DNA of 64,000 bases from Candidatus Allofournierella pullicola (GTDB lineage: Bacteria > Bacillota > Clostridia > Oscillospirales > Ruminococcaceae). The position numbers and the translations under genes are program-made. The stretch lies in NCBI GenBank assembly GCA_019114225.1, contig DXFW01000008.1:94316-158315 (forward strand), written 5' to 3'. Below are positions 25,390-34,456 of the stretch, piece by piece. Each line of letters begins with the position of its first letter. Positions within the stretch are counted from its first letter, which is position 1. The notes under the pieces are model-generated. The model saw only the letters and a program-made list of their open reading frames with translations, did no database searches and was not told the DNA's origin.

Positions 25390-26307
25390 TTATTCCGCCG
25401 CGGGCAGATGCGCCCGCAAAAACTCCAATACGTCCTCGTACACCTCGGCCTTGCCCGCTTCGTTGAGAATTTCGTGGCGCATGCCGGGGTAGAGCTTCAG
25501 CCGCACGTTCAGCCCCGCGGCCTTCAGCCACTCGTACACCTGGGTGGGGCCTTTACCGTTCGCCCCCACCGGGTCCCTGTCGCCGGCGATGACGAACACC
25601 GGCAGGTTTTTGGGCACCCGTGCCGCCCAAGCCGGGCCGGTCACGGCGGCAAGGCCGCCGAACATGTCCCGGTAGGTGGCCGCCGTGAAGGTGAAACCGC
25701 AGTCCGGGTCGGCCTCAAAGGCCTCCTGCACCGACTTGTCCGCCGCCAACCAGGCCGAGGGCCCCTCGCCGGGGAACTGTTTGTGGTAACCGCCGGTGGA
25801 AAGGGCCTCGATGAGCTTGCCGGGGCTCTTCGGCCCCTTCACCGCCGCCTGCAGGCTTGCCAGCGCCCGGGCGAAACCCAGCAGGGGATTGGCCCCCATG
25901 GTGCCGCAGATGATCGCGGCGGCAAGGCCCTGGCCGTGGCGGGCGATGTATTCCCTCGTCAGAAAAGAGCCCATGCTGTGGCCGAAGATGGCCACCGGCA
26001 GGCCGGGGTATTTCGCCCGGGCGTCCGCCTCCAGCCGGTGCAGGTCGGCCAGCACATGCTCCCAGCCGTCGTGGTCGGCAAAGTGGCCCTGCACCACCGC
26101 CGAGCGCCCGTGGCCCGCGTGGTCGTTCATGAACACCGCGAAGCCGTGCTGCGCCAGAAAACTGCCGAAATCGGCGTAGCGGGCGCTGTGCTCCGCCATG
26201 CCGTGCACCAGCAAAAGCACCGCCTTCGGCTCCTCGTGGGCCCACAGGCGGGAAAAGATCTCACCCTCGCCGCTGTGGGCGGGGCTGGTCCACTCACTGC
26301 TCTTCAC
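25390..26307 (-). CDS. Alpha/beta hydrolase, monoacylglycerol-lipase-like
   Basis: A protein of 305 residues of the serine aminopeptidase S33 (Hydrolase_4) group. Motifs: LLVHGMAEHSARY (oxyanion loop), FMNDHAGHGRS, IFGHSMGSFLTREY (nucleophile Ser), AGDRDPVG (Asp) and GMRHEILNE (His). Closest named class: lysophospholipase or monoacylglycerol lipase. The start is GTG with AAAGGAGG eight bases upstream. It overlaps the end of the P-II-like gene by 14 bases, so it belongs to the same transcript as the DUF1538 transporter. Confidence 0.87.
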   Translation of the reverse strand: MKSSEWTSPAHSGEGEIFSRLWAHEEPKAVLLLVHGMAEHSARYADFGSFLAQHGFAVFMNDHAGHGRSAVVQGHFADHDGWEHVLADLHRLEADARAKYPGLPVAIFGHSMGSFLTREYIARHGQGLAAAIICGTMGANPLLGFARALASLQAAVKGPKSPGKLIEALSTGGYHKQFPGEGPSAWLAADKSVQEAFEADPDCGFTFTAATYRDMFGGLAAVTGPAWAARVPKNLPVFVIAGDRDPVGANGKGPTQVYEWLKAAGLNVRLKLYPGMRHEILNEAGKAEVYEDVLEFLRAHLPAAE

Positions 26308-27016
26308 CTTCGTCCTCCTTTTGTTCCTCCGCGCCGAAGGGCGCCAGCGACAGGCCGGTCACGTCGCTCACCGGCAGTGAAAAGGCCAGGGCGTGGCCGA
26401 TGCCCGCGCCCTGGGCACAAATGGCTTTCATCACCGGCTGCCGCCCGGCGGCGGGCACCAAAATCAGCACCATGTCCTTTTCCGGCTGGATGGTGATGTG
26501 CAAAAACTTCTGAGCTTCCTCGGCGGCAAGGCTCCGGCCACGCACCACCGTGCCGCCCCGGGCCCCCGCCGCGCGGGCGGTGTCCATCACGTCGGCGGCA
26601 AAGCCGTGCTCGGCGATGACCACGATGAGTTCATGCTGGCTGCGCATGGGTCGATCCTCCTTTTGGGATGGTGTTTGGTCCGCCGCTGCCGCGGCGATGC
26701 GCTGGTGGGCCAGCGCGCTGATGCTGCAAAGGTCGATGGTGAAGGCGATGCCCCGCCCCGGGCGGTAGAGTTCCAGCCGCTCGGTCAGCGCCGCCAGCAC
26801 CCCGTCGGCCGCGCCCGGCACCAGCGCCAGCACCACGTCCTTTTCCGGCTCGTCCAGGCCCAGCAGGTCCATCACTTCCGCGCTGGCGGTGCCGTGGCCC
26901 AGCAGCACGAACTGCATCAGGATGTGGCGGCGGCGCAGCTCCTCCGCCACCGCTTCGCTCTTGCCCCGGTCCACGATGGCGACCAGGCAGTGTACGGATG
27001 AAGGCACTTGATTCAT
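26294..27016 (-). CDS. Tandem P-II-like regulatory protein
   Basis: A protein of 240 residues made of two similar halves. Residues 1-105 contain CLVAIVDRGKSEAVAEELRR and EPEKDVVLALVPGAA; residues 125-225 contain ELIVVIAEHGFAADVMDTAR and QPEKDMVLILVPAAG. Each half is a P-II/ferredoxin-like fold of about 100 residues, joined by an acidic, Gln-rich linker. Classical P-II proteins are single-domain trimers that bind nucleotide and control transporters. A fused pair overlapping a transporter gene (ATGA with the DUF1538 stop) suggests it controls that transporter. No T-loop uridylylation site is evident. Confidence 0.8.
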   Translation of the reverse strand: MNQVPSSVHCLVAIVDRGKSEAVAEELRRRHILMQFVLLGHGTASAEVMDLLGLDEPEKDVVLALVPGAADGVLAALTERLELYRPGRGIAFTIDLCSISALAHQRIAAAAADQTPSQKEDRPMRSQHELIVVIAEHGFAADVMDTARAAGARGGTVVRGRSLAAEEAQKFLHITIQPEKDMVLILVPAAGRQPVMKAICAQGAGIGHALAFSLPVSDVTGLSLAPFGAEEQKEDEGEEQ

Positions 27017-28557
27017 TGTGCGTCCTCCTCCGGGCCGGCGTCCAGCTCCAGCACGTCGTCCGCCTCCTGCGCCTGGGCGGCGGGAGCGTCGGGTCCGGCG
27101 TGCCGGGTCTTGAACTGATACACAAGCCCGATGATCTGAATGGTGATGAGGGGGATCATGGCCACCATGGCCACCACCCCGAAGGCGTCGGTGAGAATGT
27201 TGCCGCCCACCGCCTCGCAGGCCCCCATGGCAAAGGGCAGAAGGAAGGTGGCGGTCATGGGGCCGGAGGCCACCCCGCCGGAGTCAAAGGCCACCGCGGT
27301 GAAGATGCGGGGCACGAAAAAGCTCAAAGCCAGCGCCAGGGCGTAGCCCGGCAGCAAAAACCACAAAAGGGGAACGCCGGTGAGCACCCGCACCATGGAA
27401 AGCCCCACCGAGGCCGCCATGCCCACACAAAGGCCCGCCATCATCACCTTCTGGGAGATGGCGCCGCCGGTGATCTCCTCCACCTGCTTGTTCAGCACCA
27501 GCACGGCGGGCTCGGCCTTGACCAGGAAGTAGCCGATGAGCATGCCCACCGGCACGATGAGCCAGCGCAGGGGCAGGCCCGCCAGCCGGCGGCCCAGCTC
27601 GTTGCCCGCGGGCATGAAGCCCACGTTCACCCCGGTAAGGAAGAGGGTGAGGCCCAGGAAGGTGTAGAGGATGCCCACCAGGATCTTCGCCAGCGCCCGG
27701 CGGCGCAGCCGGAAGAACAGCACCTGAAACACCAGGAAGAAGGCCAGGATGGGCCCCAGGGCCAGGGCCACCTCTTTGGCGTATTCCGGCGCCGCCGTTC
27801 CGAAGGCCGCCAGCAGGGCCCGGGTGTCCTCGATCGCAGACACCGACAGGGGGGCGTAGCTCGCGTCGCCCGAGCGGTAGATCATGCCCAGGATGAGCAC
27901 CGACAGCACCGGCCCGATGCTGCACAGCGCAACAAGGCCGAAGCTGTCGCCCTCGGCGTTTTTGTCGCTTCGCACGGCGGTGAGGCCCAGCCCCAGCGCC
28001 ATGATGAAGGGCACCGTGATGGGCCCGGTGGTCACCCCGCCGGAGTCGAAGGCCACCGCCAGAAAATCCGAGGGCACAAAACGGGTGAGGATGAACACCA
28101 GAAGATAAAAGACGATGAGCATCACCGGCAGGCTCCAGCCCAGCAGAATGCGCAGAAAGCTCAGCACCAGGAACAGCCCCACCCCGGCGGCCACCGTCAG
28201 AATGAGCACCATGTCCGGCACGGCGGGGGTCTGGCTGGCAAGCACCGCCAGGTCCGGCTCCGCCACCGTCACCAGCACGCCGATGAGAAAACAGCCCGCC
28301 AGGATGAGCCACAGTTTGCGGGTGCGGGTGAGGTGGGTGCCCACCAGTTCGCCGATGGGCATCATGGCCATGTCCGCCCCCAGGGTAAAAAACCCCATGC
28401 CCAGGATGAGCAGGGCCGCCCCTGCCAGGAACAGGCACAGGGTGGAAAGGTCCACCGGCACCACAAAGGCGCACAGCGCCAGCACGATGAGGCTGACGGG
28501 CAGCACGGCGGCCAGGGATTCGTGGATCTTCAGCTTGAGTTGTTTGTTCAAGGGCAT
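27013..28557 (-). CDS. DUF1538-family membrane protein, putative transporter
   Basis: A protein of 514 residues with about twelve to fourteen membrane spans arranged as two homologous halves. Each half carries paired motifs: GMGFFTLGADMAMMPIGE and AFDSGGVTTGPITVPFIMA in half 1; GFMPAGNELGRRLA and AFDSGGVASGPMTATFLLP in half 2. This duplicated pattern defines DUF1538. The substrate is unknown; association with P-II-like genes points to regulated ion or metabolite transport. AGGAGG lies only two bases before the ATG, so the start may be imprecise. Confidence 0.85.
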   Translation of the reverse strand: MPLNKQLKLKIHESLAAVLPVSLIVLALCAFVVPVDLSTLCLFLAGAALLILGMGFFTLGADMAMMPIGELVGTHLTRTRKLWLILAGCFLIGVLVTVAEPDLAVLASQTPAVPDMVLILTVAAGVGLFLVLSFLRILLGWSLPVMLIVFYLLVFILTRFVPSDFLAVAFDSGGVTTGPITVPFIMALGLGLTAVRSDKNAEGDSFGLVALCSIGPVLSVLILGMIYRSGDASYAPLSVSAIEDTRALLAAFGTAAPEYAKEVALALGPILAFFLVFQVLFFRLRRRALAKILVGILYTFLGLTLFLTGVNVGFMPAGNELGRRLAGLPLRWLIVPVGMLIGYFLVKAEPAVLVLNKQVEEITGGAISQKVMMAGLCVGMAASVGLSMVRVLTGVPLLWFLLPGYALALALSFFVPRIFTAVAFDSGGVASGPMTATFLLPFAMGACEAVGGNILTDAFGVVAMVAMIPLITIQIIGLVYQFKTRHAGPDAPAAQAQEADDVLELDAGPEEDAQ

Positions 28558-28668
28558 CGCCTCCTTTGACGCAAAGGTGGACACGCCCCGCCGGCAAAGG
28601 GGTGCGTCAAACCGGCGGCGGCGGGAGGGCCGGACCCGAAGGCGCCCTCGAAAGAAATGTATATATAC

Positions 28669-28698
28669 ATTATATAACGCGAAGGCCGCCCCCCGCAA
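28669..28698 (-). promoter_or_regulatory. Promoter of the DUF1538 operon
   Basis: On the minus strand: TTGCGG, an 18-base spacer, TATAAT. The intergenic stretch 28558-28867 holds this promoter and the leader of the divergent mglB gene. For the latter only a TAAAAT hexamer near 28780 is seen, without a convincing -35 box. Confidence 0.7.
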
Positions 28699-28867
28699 GC
28701 ACGGAAAAATTTTTGCACAGGCCATAGTTTTTTAATACAAGTGCGTAGTTTTTTCTATCGTTTTTTCCCTTTCGGGAAGGTAAAATGGTTTTGTCAACGG
28801 GCGGCACCGGTCCTTTCTGCGCGAAAGGCGCAAAGGGCCCCGCCCAAAAAATCAAGGAGGACAAACC

Positions 28868-30007
28868 ATGAAAAAGCTTCTTGCACTTGCACTGAGCGCT
28901 GTGCTGGCCCTGAGCCTGGCGGCTTGCGGCGGCACCCCCGCTTCCACCCCTGCTTCCACCCCCGCTTCCGGGGCTACCTCTGAGGGCGGCGCCACCGCCA
29001 CCTCCGACATGCGCGTGGACGTGTTCTACTACGACTTCTCCGACGTGTACATCTCCACCGTGCGTGCCGCCATGGACGAGCAGCTGAAGGCCATGGGCAT
29101 TGAGCCCAACAACTGGGATGCCGCCGGCAGCCAGCCCACCCAGACCGACCAGGTCAACACCGCCATCACCGCCGGTTCCGACCTGCTGATCGTCAACATC
29201 GTTGAGACCGCCACCTCCGCTCCCGCGCAGGACATCGTGAATGCCGCCCAGACCGCCGGCATCCCCGTGATCTTCTTCAACCGCGAAGTGGCCGACAACG
29301 AAGTCATCAACAGCTATGACAAGTGCGCTTTCGTGGGCACCAACGCTCCCGACGCCGGCCATATGCAGGGCGAGATGATCGGCAACTACCTGCTGGCCAA
29401 CTACGACACCGTTGACCTGAACGGCGACGGCACCATTTCCTACGTCATGTTCAAGGGCCAGGAGGGCAACGCTGAGGCCGAGGCCCGCACCCAGTACGCC
29501 GTTGAGGACGCCAACAAGCTGCTGACCGAGGCCGGCAAGCCTGAACTGAGCTACTACGACGCCAGCGCTTCCACCAAGTACCTGGTGGACACCGAGGGCA
29601 AGTGGTCCGCCAAGGCCGCCAACGACTACATGGTCGCTCTGCTGGGCTCCTACAACGAGGACAACGGCAACATGGTCGAGCTGATCATCTGCAACAACGA
29701 CGGCATGGCCGAGGGCGCTATCTCCGCTCTGCAGAACGTTGGCTACAACAACGGCGCTGACACCACCATCATCCCCGTGTTCGGCGTTGACGCCACCGAC
29801 AGCGCCAAGGCGCTGATCAAGGCCGGCAACATGGCCGGTTCCATCAAGCAGGACGCCGTGGGCATGGCTTCCACCATCAACACCCTGGTCAAGAACGTCC
29901 AGGACGGCGCTGAGCTGATGGCCAACACCGATCAGTTCGTCGTGGACGAGGGCGTGGCCAAGATCCGCGTTCCCTACGCGATGTACGACGCTACCAGCGA
30001 GGACTGA
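28868..30007 (+). CDS. mglB: Galactose/methyl-galactoside-type substrate-binding lipoprotein
   Basis: A protein of 379 residues. The lipoprotein signal ends LAAC, followed by a Thr/Pro/Ser linker with STPAS repeats. The mature part is a type I periplasmic binding fold with the MglB calcium loop DLNGDGTISYVMFKGQ, IPVIFFNREV, ICNNDGMAEGAI and VFGVDATDSAKALI. In MglB the calcium loop and sugar-stacking residues bind glucose or galactose. Strong codon bias suggests high expression. A strong hairpin separates it from mglA, which usually lets the binding protein be made in excess. Confidence 0.9.
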   Translation: MKKLLALALSAVLALSLAACGGTPASTPASTPASGATSEGGATATSDMRVDVFYYDFSDVYISTVRAAMDEQLKAMGIEPNNWDAAGSQPTQTDQVNTAITAGSDLLIVNIVETATSAPAQDIVNAAQTAGIPVIFFNREVADNEVINSYDKCAFVGTNAPDAGHMQGEMIGNYLLANYDTVDLNGDGTISYVMFKGQEGNAEAEARTQYAVEDANKLLTEAGKPELSYYDASASTKYLVDTEGKWSAKAANDYMVALLGSYNEDNGNMVELIICNNDGMAEGAISALQNVGYNNGADTTIIPVFGVDATDSAKALIKAGNMAGSIKQDAVGMASTINTLVKNVQDGAELMANTDQFVVDEGVAKIRVPYAMYDATSED

Positions 30008-30032
30008 TCTTTCATCCGCTGAATGGACCCAT

Positions 30033-30068
30033 GGCCGGGCGGGGCTGCACTGGCAGCCCCGCCCGGCC
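30033..30068 (+). other. Strong intercistronic hairpin between mglB and mglA
   Basis: A perfect 16-bp stem GGCCGGGCGGGGCTGC with its complement and a 4-base loop, no T-run. It probably protects the mglB 3' end and lowers downstream mglA/mglC levels. Confidence 0.75.
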
Positions 30069-30130
30069 TGACGTGGGATAACCGCCTCTTTTGCGAAGGC
30101 GGGCCTTCCCGCGAAGAGAGGAGGAAGAAT

Positions 30131-31630
30131 ATGGAGCAGCCGGCACTGCTGGAGATGCGCGGCATCTGCAAAGAGTTCCCCGGCGTGAAGGCGCTGGACA
30201 ACGTCAACCTCACCGTGCGGCCGGGCACCGTGCACGCCCTGATGGGTGAGAACGGCGCGGGCAAGTCCACCCTGATGAAGTGCCTGTTCGGTATCTACCA
30301 CAAGGACGCGGGCACCATCACCCTGGACGGCAAAGAGGTCAACTTCCGCAGTTCCAAGGAAGCGCTGGAAAACGGCGTTGCCATGGTGCACCAGGAGCTG
30401 AACCAGGCCCTGACCCGCAGCGTGCAGGACAACCTCTGGCTTGGCCGCTACCCCAAGGTGGCGGGCATCATGGTGAGCGAGGGCCTGATGGCCAAGCGCA
30501 CCAAGGAGATTTTTGACACCCTGGAAGTCACCGTGAACCCCAAGGCCATCATGTCCACCCTGCCCGTGAGCCAGCGGCAGATGGTGGAGATCGCCAAGGC
30601 GGTTTCCTACGACTCCAAGATCATCGTGTTCGATGAGCCCACCTCGTCCCTCACCGAGACCGAGGTGGAGCACCTGTTCCGGATCATCAACATGCTGCGG
30701 GATAAAGGCTGCGGCATCATCTACATCAGCCACAAGATGGAGGAGATCCTTCGCATCAGCGACGACGTGACCATCATGCGTGACGGCACCTGGGTGGCCA
30801 CCCGCCCGGCCAAAGAGCTGACCATGGACGAGATCATCCGCCTGATGGTGGGCCGCGAGCTCACCAACCGCTTCCCGCCCAAGACCAACACCCCCGGCGA
30901 GGTCATTCTGGACGTTGAGCACATCGGGGGCAAATACACCCGCCTGAAGGACGCCACCTTCCAGCTGCGCAAGGGCGAGATCCTGGGCATTGCGGGCCTG
31001 GACGGCTCCGGCCGCACCGAGGTGCTGGAGAACCTCTTCGGCGCCATGACCCGCCAGGGCGGCAAGATCACCCTGCACGGCAAGGAGATCCGCAACCGCA
31101 ACCCGGGCGAATCCATCAAAAACGGGTTTGCCCTGCTCACCGAGGAGCGCCGGGCCACCGGTATCTTCGGGATCCGCGACATCAAGGAGAACACCGTTAT
31201 CTCCAGCCTGAAGGACTATCTGCTGGGCGGTATCTGCCTGAGCGACAAGAAAATGCGCGCTGATACCGATTGGTCCATCCAGGCCATGCACATCAAGACC
31301 CCCAGCCAGCGCACCCAGATCCGGTCGCTCTCCGGCGGCAACCAGCAGAAGGTCATCATCGGCCGCTGGCTGCTCACAAAGCCCGAGATCCTCCTGCTGG
31401 ACGAGCCCACCCGCGGTATCGACGTGGGCGCCAAGTACGAGATCTACCAGCTCATCATCGACCTTGCCAAAGAGGGCAAGGGCGTCATCATGGTCTCCTC
31501 CGAGATGCCCGAACTGCTGGGCGTGTGTGACCGCATTCTGGTCATGTCCGGCGGCCAGGTGGCCGGCGAGGTGGACGCGGCGAGCACCAGCCAGGAGGAG
31601 ATCCTCACGCTGGCGGCAAAGTATGTGTAA
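30131..31630 (+). CDS. mglA: Sugar ABC transporter ATPase (two ATPase domains)
   Basis: A protein of 499 residues with two fused ABC domains. Domain 1: [14 protein letters not shown] (Walker A), [12 protein letters not shown] (signature), [13 protein letters not shown] (Walker B). Domain 2: [14 protein letters not shown] (signature) and [16 protein letters not shown] (Walker B), with a degenerate Walker A ([17 protein letters not shown]), as usual for MglA/RbsA proteins. The start is the ATG after AGAGGAGG. It energises the MglB/MglC importer. Confidence 0.93.
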   Translation: MEQPALLEMRGICKEFPGVKALDNVNLTVRPGTVHALMGENGAGKSTLMKCLFGIYHKDAGTITLDGKEVNFRSSKEALENGVAMVHQELNQALTRSVQDNLWLGRYPKVAGIMVSEGLMAKRTKEIFDTLEVTVNPKAIMSTLPVSQRQMVEIAKAVSYDSKIIVFDEPTSSLTETEVEHLFRIINMLRDKGCGIIYISHKMEEILRISDDVTIMRDGTWVATRPAKELTMDEIIRLMVGRELTNRFPPKTNTPGEVILDVEHIGGKYTRLKDATFQLRKGEILGIAGLDGSGRTEVLENLFGAMTRQGGKITLHGKEIRNRNPGESIKNGFALLTEERRATGIFGIRDIKENTVISSLKDYLLGGICLSDKKMRADTDWSIQAMHIKTPSQRTQIRSLSGGNQQKVIIGRWLLTKPEILLLDEPTRGIDVGAKYEIYQLIIDLAKEGKGVIMVSSEMPELLGVCDRILVMSGGQVAGEVDAASTSQEEILTLAAKYV

Positions 31631-31648
31631 ACGAGGAGGAATCGACTG

Positions 31649-32713
31649 ATGAACAACAATTCCACCGCCCTCGCCGAAAAGGTGAAGGGTCTGGACGCGA
31701 AAAAGATCGGCAACGCGCTGCTGAACAACGCCCTCATCATCATCATGCTGGCGGTGGCGGTGTATGTGGCGGTGACCGAGCCGTCCTTCCTGGCCCCCCG
31801 CTCCCTGGTGAACCTGCTGAGCCTGACCGCGGCGTATCTGCCGGTGGCTCTGGGCATTGCCGGCTGTATCGTGCTCACCGGCACCGACCTGTCCGCCGGC
31901 CGCGCCGTGGGTATCACCGCCTGTGTGGCTGCGTCTCTGCTGCAGGCCGCCGACGCCCCCAATAAGATGTGGCCCGCCATCGGCACCCTGCCTGTGCCCG
32001 TGGTCATCCTGATCGTGGTGCTCCTGGGCGCTGCCATCGGCGCCTTCAACGGCTTCTTCGTGGCCAAGTTCAAGCTGCACCCCTTCATCGTCACCCTGGC
32101 CACCCAGCTCATCCTCTACACCATGCTGCTGCTCTACGTCAAGATGGGCAACAACAACGGCATGGCCATCTCCGGCCTGGACGAGGGCTACCGCAACTTC
32201 GTGGTGGGCAACCCGCCCCTTCTGAACTTTGCCGGCGGCGCCATCCAGATCCCCAACTACGTCATCTACGCCATTCTGCTGAGCGTTCTGATGTGGTTCA
32301 TCTGGAACAAGACCACCTTCGGCAAGAACATGTTCGCCCTGGGCGCCAACGAAGAGGCTGCCCGCGTTTCCGGCGTCAACGTGTTTATGACCACCATCAT
32401 GGTGTTCGCTCTGGCCGGCGCCATGTACGGCTGGGCCGGTTTCGTTGAGTCCGCCCGTGTGGCTTCCAACACCGCCAACACCGGCGTGAACTACGAGCTG
32501 GACGCCATCGCGGCCTGCGTCATCGGCGGCGTGTCCTTCGTGGGCGGCATTGGTAAGGTCAGCGGCATCATCATCGGCGTTATCATGCTGCGTCTGATCT
32601 TCGTTGCCCTGCCTCTGGTGGGCATGGACCAGAACCTCCAGTACGCCATCAAGGGCGGCATTATCCTGTTCGCCTGCGCCCTGGATATGCGCAAGTACCT
32701 GGTCAAGAAATAA
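31649..32713 (+). CDS. mglC: Sugar ABC transporter permease
   Basis: A protein of 354 residues with about ten membrane helices, of the BPD_transp_2 family. Marks: GIAGCIVLTGTDLSAGRAVG, FNGFFVAKFKLHPFIVTLAT (split over one loop), FALGANEEAARVSGVNV, and GGVSFVGGIGKVSGIIIGV. It follows mglA by 18 bases with ribosome site GAGGAGG. It forms the channel for the MglB-bound sugar, probably galactose or glucose; beta-methylgalactoside transport is the named paradigm. Confidence 0.92.
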   Translation: MNNNSTALAEKVKGLDAKKIGNALLNNALIIIMLAVAVYVAVTEPSFLAPRSLVNLLSLTAAYLPVALGIAGCIVLTGTDLSAGRAVGITACVAASLLQAADAPNKMWPAIGTLPVPVVILIVVLLGAAIGAFNGFFVAKFKLHPFIVTLATQLILYTMLLLYVKMGNNNGMAISGLDEGYRNFVVGNPPLLNFAGGAIQIPNYVIYAILLSVLMWFIWNKTTFGKNMFALGANEEAARVSGVNVFMTTIMVFALAGAMYGWAGFVESARVASNTANTGVNYELDAIAACVIGGVSFVGGIGKVSGIIIGVIMLRLIFVALPLVGMDQNLQYAIKGGIILFACALDMRKYLVKK

Positions 32714-32733
32714 GCACCTGTTCCAAAACGCCG

Positions 32734-32761
32734 AGGGCGCCCTGCAAAGGGCGCCCTTTTT
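32734..32761 (+). terminator. Terminator of the mgl operon
   Basis: A stem AGGGCGCCC / GGGCGCCCT followed by five T. Confidence 0.9.
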
Positions 32762-32817
32762 GCGGTTTTCAAGGCCTGCCGGGTATGGTATACTGAGAGC
32801 GAAAGGGAGGGCGGAAG

Positions 32818-34422
32818 ATGGAACTGTATCGGGTCCTTTTGGCGGACGACGAGGCGGAGATCCGCCAGGGTATCAGCCGCAAGATCGACTGGGCGGCCCA
32901 GGGCTTTGAGCTGGCGGGCGAGGCGGAAAACGGCGCCGAGGCGCTGGAACTGGCGGAGCAGATCCGCCCGGACGTGGTGCTCACCGACATCAAAATGCCC
33001 TTTATGGACGGGCTGGAGCTCTGCCGCAGGCTGCGGCGGGAACTGCCGGCGGCCAAGCTGGTGGTGTTTTCCGGCTTTGACGACTTTGAATACGCCCGGC
33101 AGGCGGTGAGCATGGGCGTTTCGGAATACATTATGAAACCGGTGAACGCCCGGGAACTGGAGGAAGTGCTGGCCAGCCTGCGCACCCAGCTGGAGGCCCA
33201 GCGCCAGCAGCGGCGGGACATGGAGGCCCTGCGCCGCCGCTATGAAGAGAGCCTGCCGGTGCTGCGGGAGCTGTTCTTCGCCCGCCTTCTGGACGGGCGC
33301 GTGCCCCCCGAACAGCTGGCCGAGCGCGCAGCCCGCTATGAGCTGGAACTGCCCGCCGGCCCCTGGGCGGCGGCGCTGGTGCAGATGGACCTGCCCCCGG
33401 CGGGGGAGAGCGCCGAGCGGGACGAACTGCTGCTTTTGTCGGTGCGCTCCTTTGTGGAAGAGCACTTCGAACTGGAGGGCTGCTGGCTGCGCACCCTGCT
33501 TTACAACGACGCGGTGGCCCTGCTGGCGGGCCTTCAAACCCCTGAGCAGCTCTATCCGCTGATGGCGGAGCTGGAGCGCCTGTGCGCTTTGGCCCCCAGC
33601 TGTTTGGGCCTTGGCCTCACGGTGGGCCTGGGCCAGCTTTGCCAGGCGGCGGGGCAGCTGCACCAGTCGATGGAAGGGGCCCTCACCGCCCTGGACTACC
33701 GCCTGCTGATGGGCGGGGGCCGGGTGCTCTACATCGGAGACCTGGAGCCGGACGCCAGCCTGCGCCTTTCGCTGGACGACGAGGACCAGCGTGCCCTGGC
33801 CACGGCGGTGAAGCTGGGCAGCGAGGAGCAGCTGGACGCCACCCTCCACGGCCTGTTGGACCGGGTGCGGGCCAGCCGGCTGCCGCCCGCCCAGTGCCAG
33901 CTGTATGTGCTGGAGATCGTCACCTGCCTGGTGCGCCTTGCCCGCTCGGGCGGCGTGGAGGTGGAGGACGTGTTCGGGCCGGACTTTGCGGGCGCGGTGC
34001 CCGCGGCGCAGTTCGCCAGCCTGGACCGGCTGGGCGAGTGGCTCACCGAGCGCTGCCGCCGCCTGCGGGAACTGCTGGGCCGCCGCCGCACCGACAGCGC
34101 CGGCCGCACGGTGGACGAGGCCAAAGCCTACATCGCCGCCCACTTTGCCGACAGCGGCCTGGGCGTGGAGGCGGTGTGCGAGCACCTGCACCTTTCGCCC
34201 ACCTATTTTTCCACCCTGTTCAAGCGGGAGACCGGCCAGAGCTTCACCGCCTGCGTCACCGAGCAGCGGATGAACGAAGCCGCGCGCCTGCTGCGGGAGA
34301 CGGAGGAAAAAACCTACCTCATCGCCCAGCGCACCGGCTACGCCGACCCCAACTATTTCAGCTATGTGTTCAAGCGCCACTTCGGCATGACCCCCTCCAA
34401 GTACCGGGCGGGGCAGACCTGA
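32818..34422 (+). CDS. YesN-type response regulator with AraC DNA-binding domain
   Basis: A protein of 534 residues. Residues 1-125 are a receiver with D10-D11, phospho-acceptor D57 (VVLTDIKMP), Ser in VFSGFDD and Lys in YIMKPV. A long helical middle (about 130-430) follows, then a C-terminal AraC helix-turn-helix pair: AKAYIAAHFADSGLGVEAVCE and YLIAQRTGYADPNYFSYVFKRH. The TATACT at 32789-32794 is the probable -10 of its promoter. It most likely activates the mgl operon upstream or another sugar operon in response to the kinase encoded next. Confidence 0.9.
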   Translation: MELYRVLLADDEAEIRQGISRKIDWAAQGFELAGEAENGAEALELAEQIRPDVVLTDIKMPFMDGLELCRRLRRELPAAKLVVFSGFDDFEYARQAVSMGVSEYIMKPVNARELEEVLASLRTQLEAQRQQRRDMEALRRRYEESLPVLRELFFARLLDGRVPPEQLAERAARYELELPAGPWAAALVQMDLPPAGESAERDELLLLSVRSFVEEHFELEGCWLRTLLYNDAVALLAGLQTPEQLYPLMAELERLCALAPSCLGLGLTVGLGQLCQAAGQLHQSMEGALTALDYRLLMGGGRVLYIGDLEPDASLRLSLDDEDQRALATAVKLGSEEQLDATLHGLLDRVRASRLPPAQCQLYVLEIVTCLVRLARSGGVEVEDVFGPDFAGAVPAAQFASLDRLGEWLTERCRRLRELLGRRRTDSAGRTVDEAKAYIAAHFADSGLGVEAVCEHLHLSPTYFSTLFKRETGQSFTACVTEQRMNEAARLLRETEEKTYLIAQRTGYADPNYFSYVFKRHFGMTPSKYRAGQT

Positions 34423-34456
34423 GAGCGGCATTTTTCGGCAAGGGAGGGAATGCCTT

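Noticed and set aside
28670..32080. A 1136-codon open frame on the minus strand
   Set aside because: It lies opposite mglB, mglA and mglC, which carry clear motifs and ribosome sites; composition is that of an antisense shadow.
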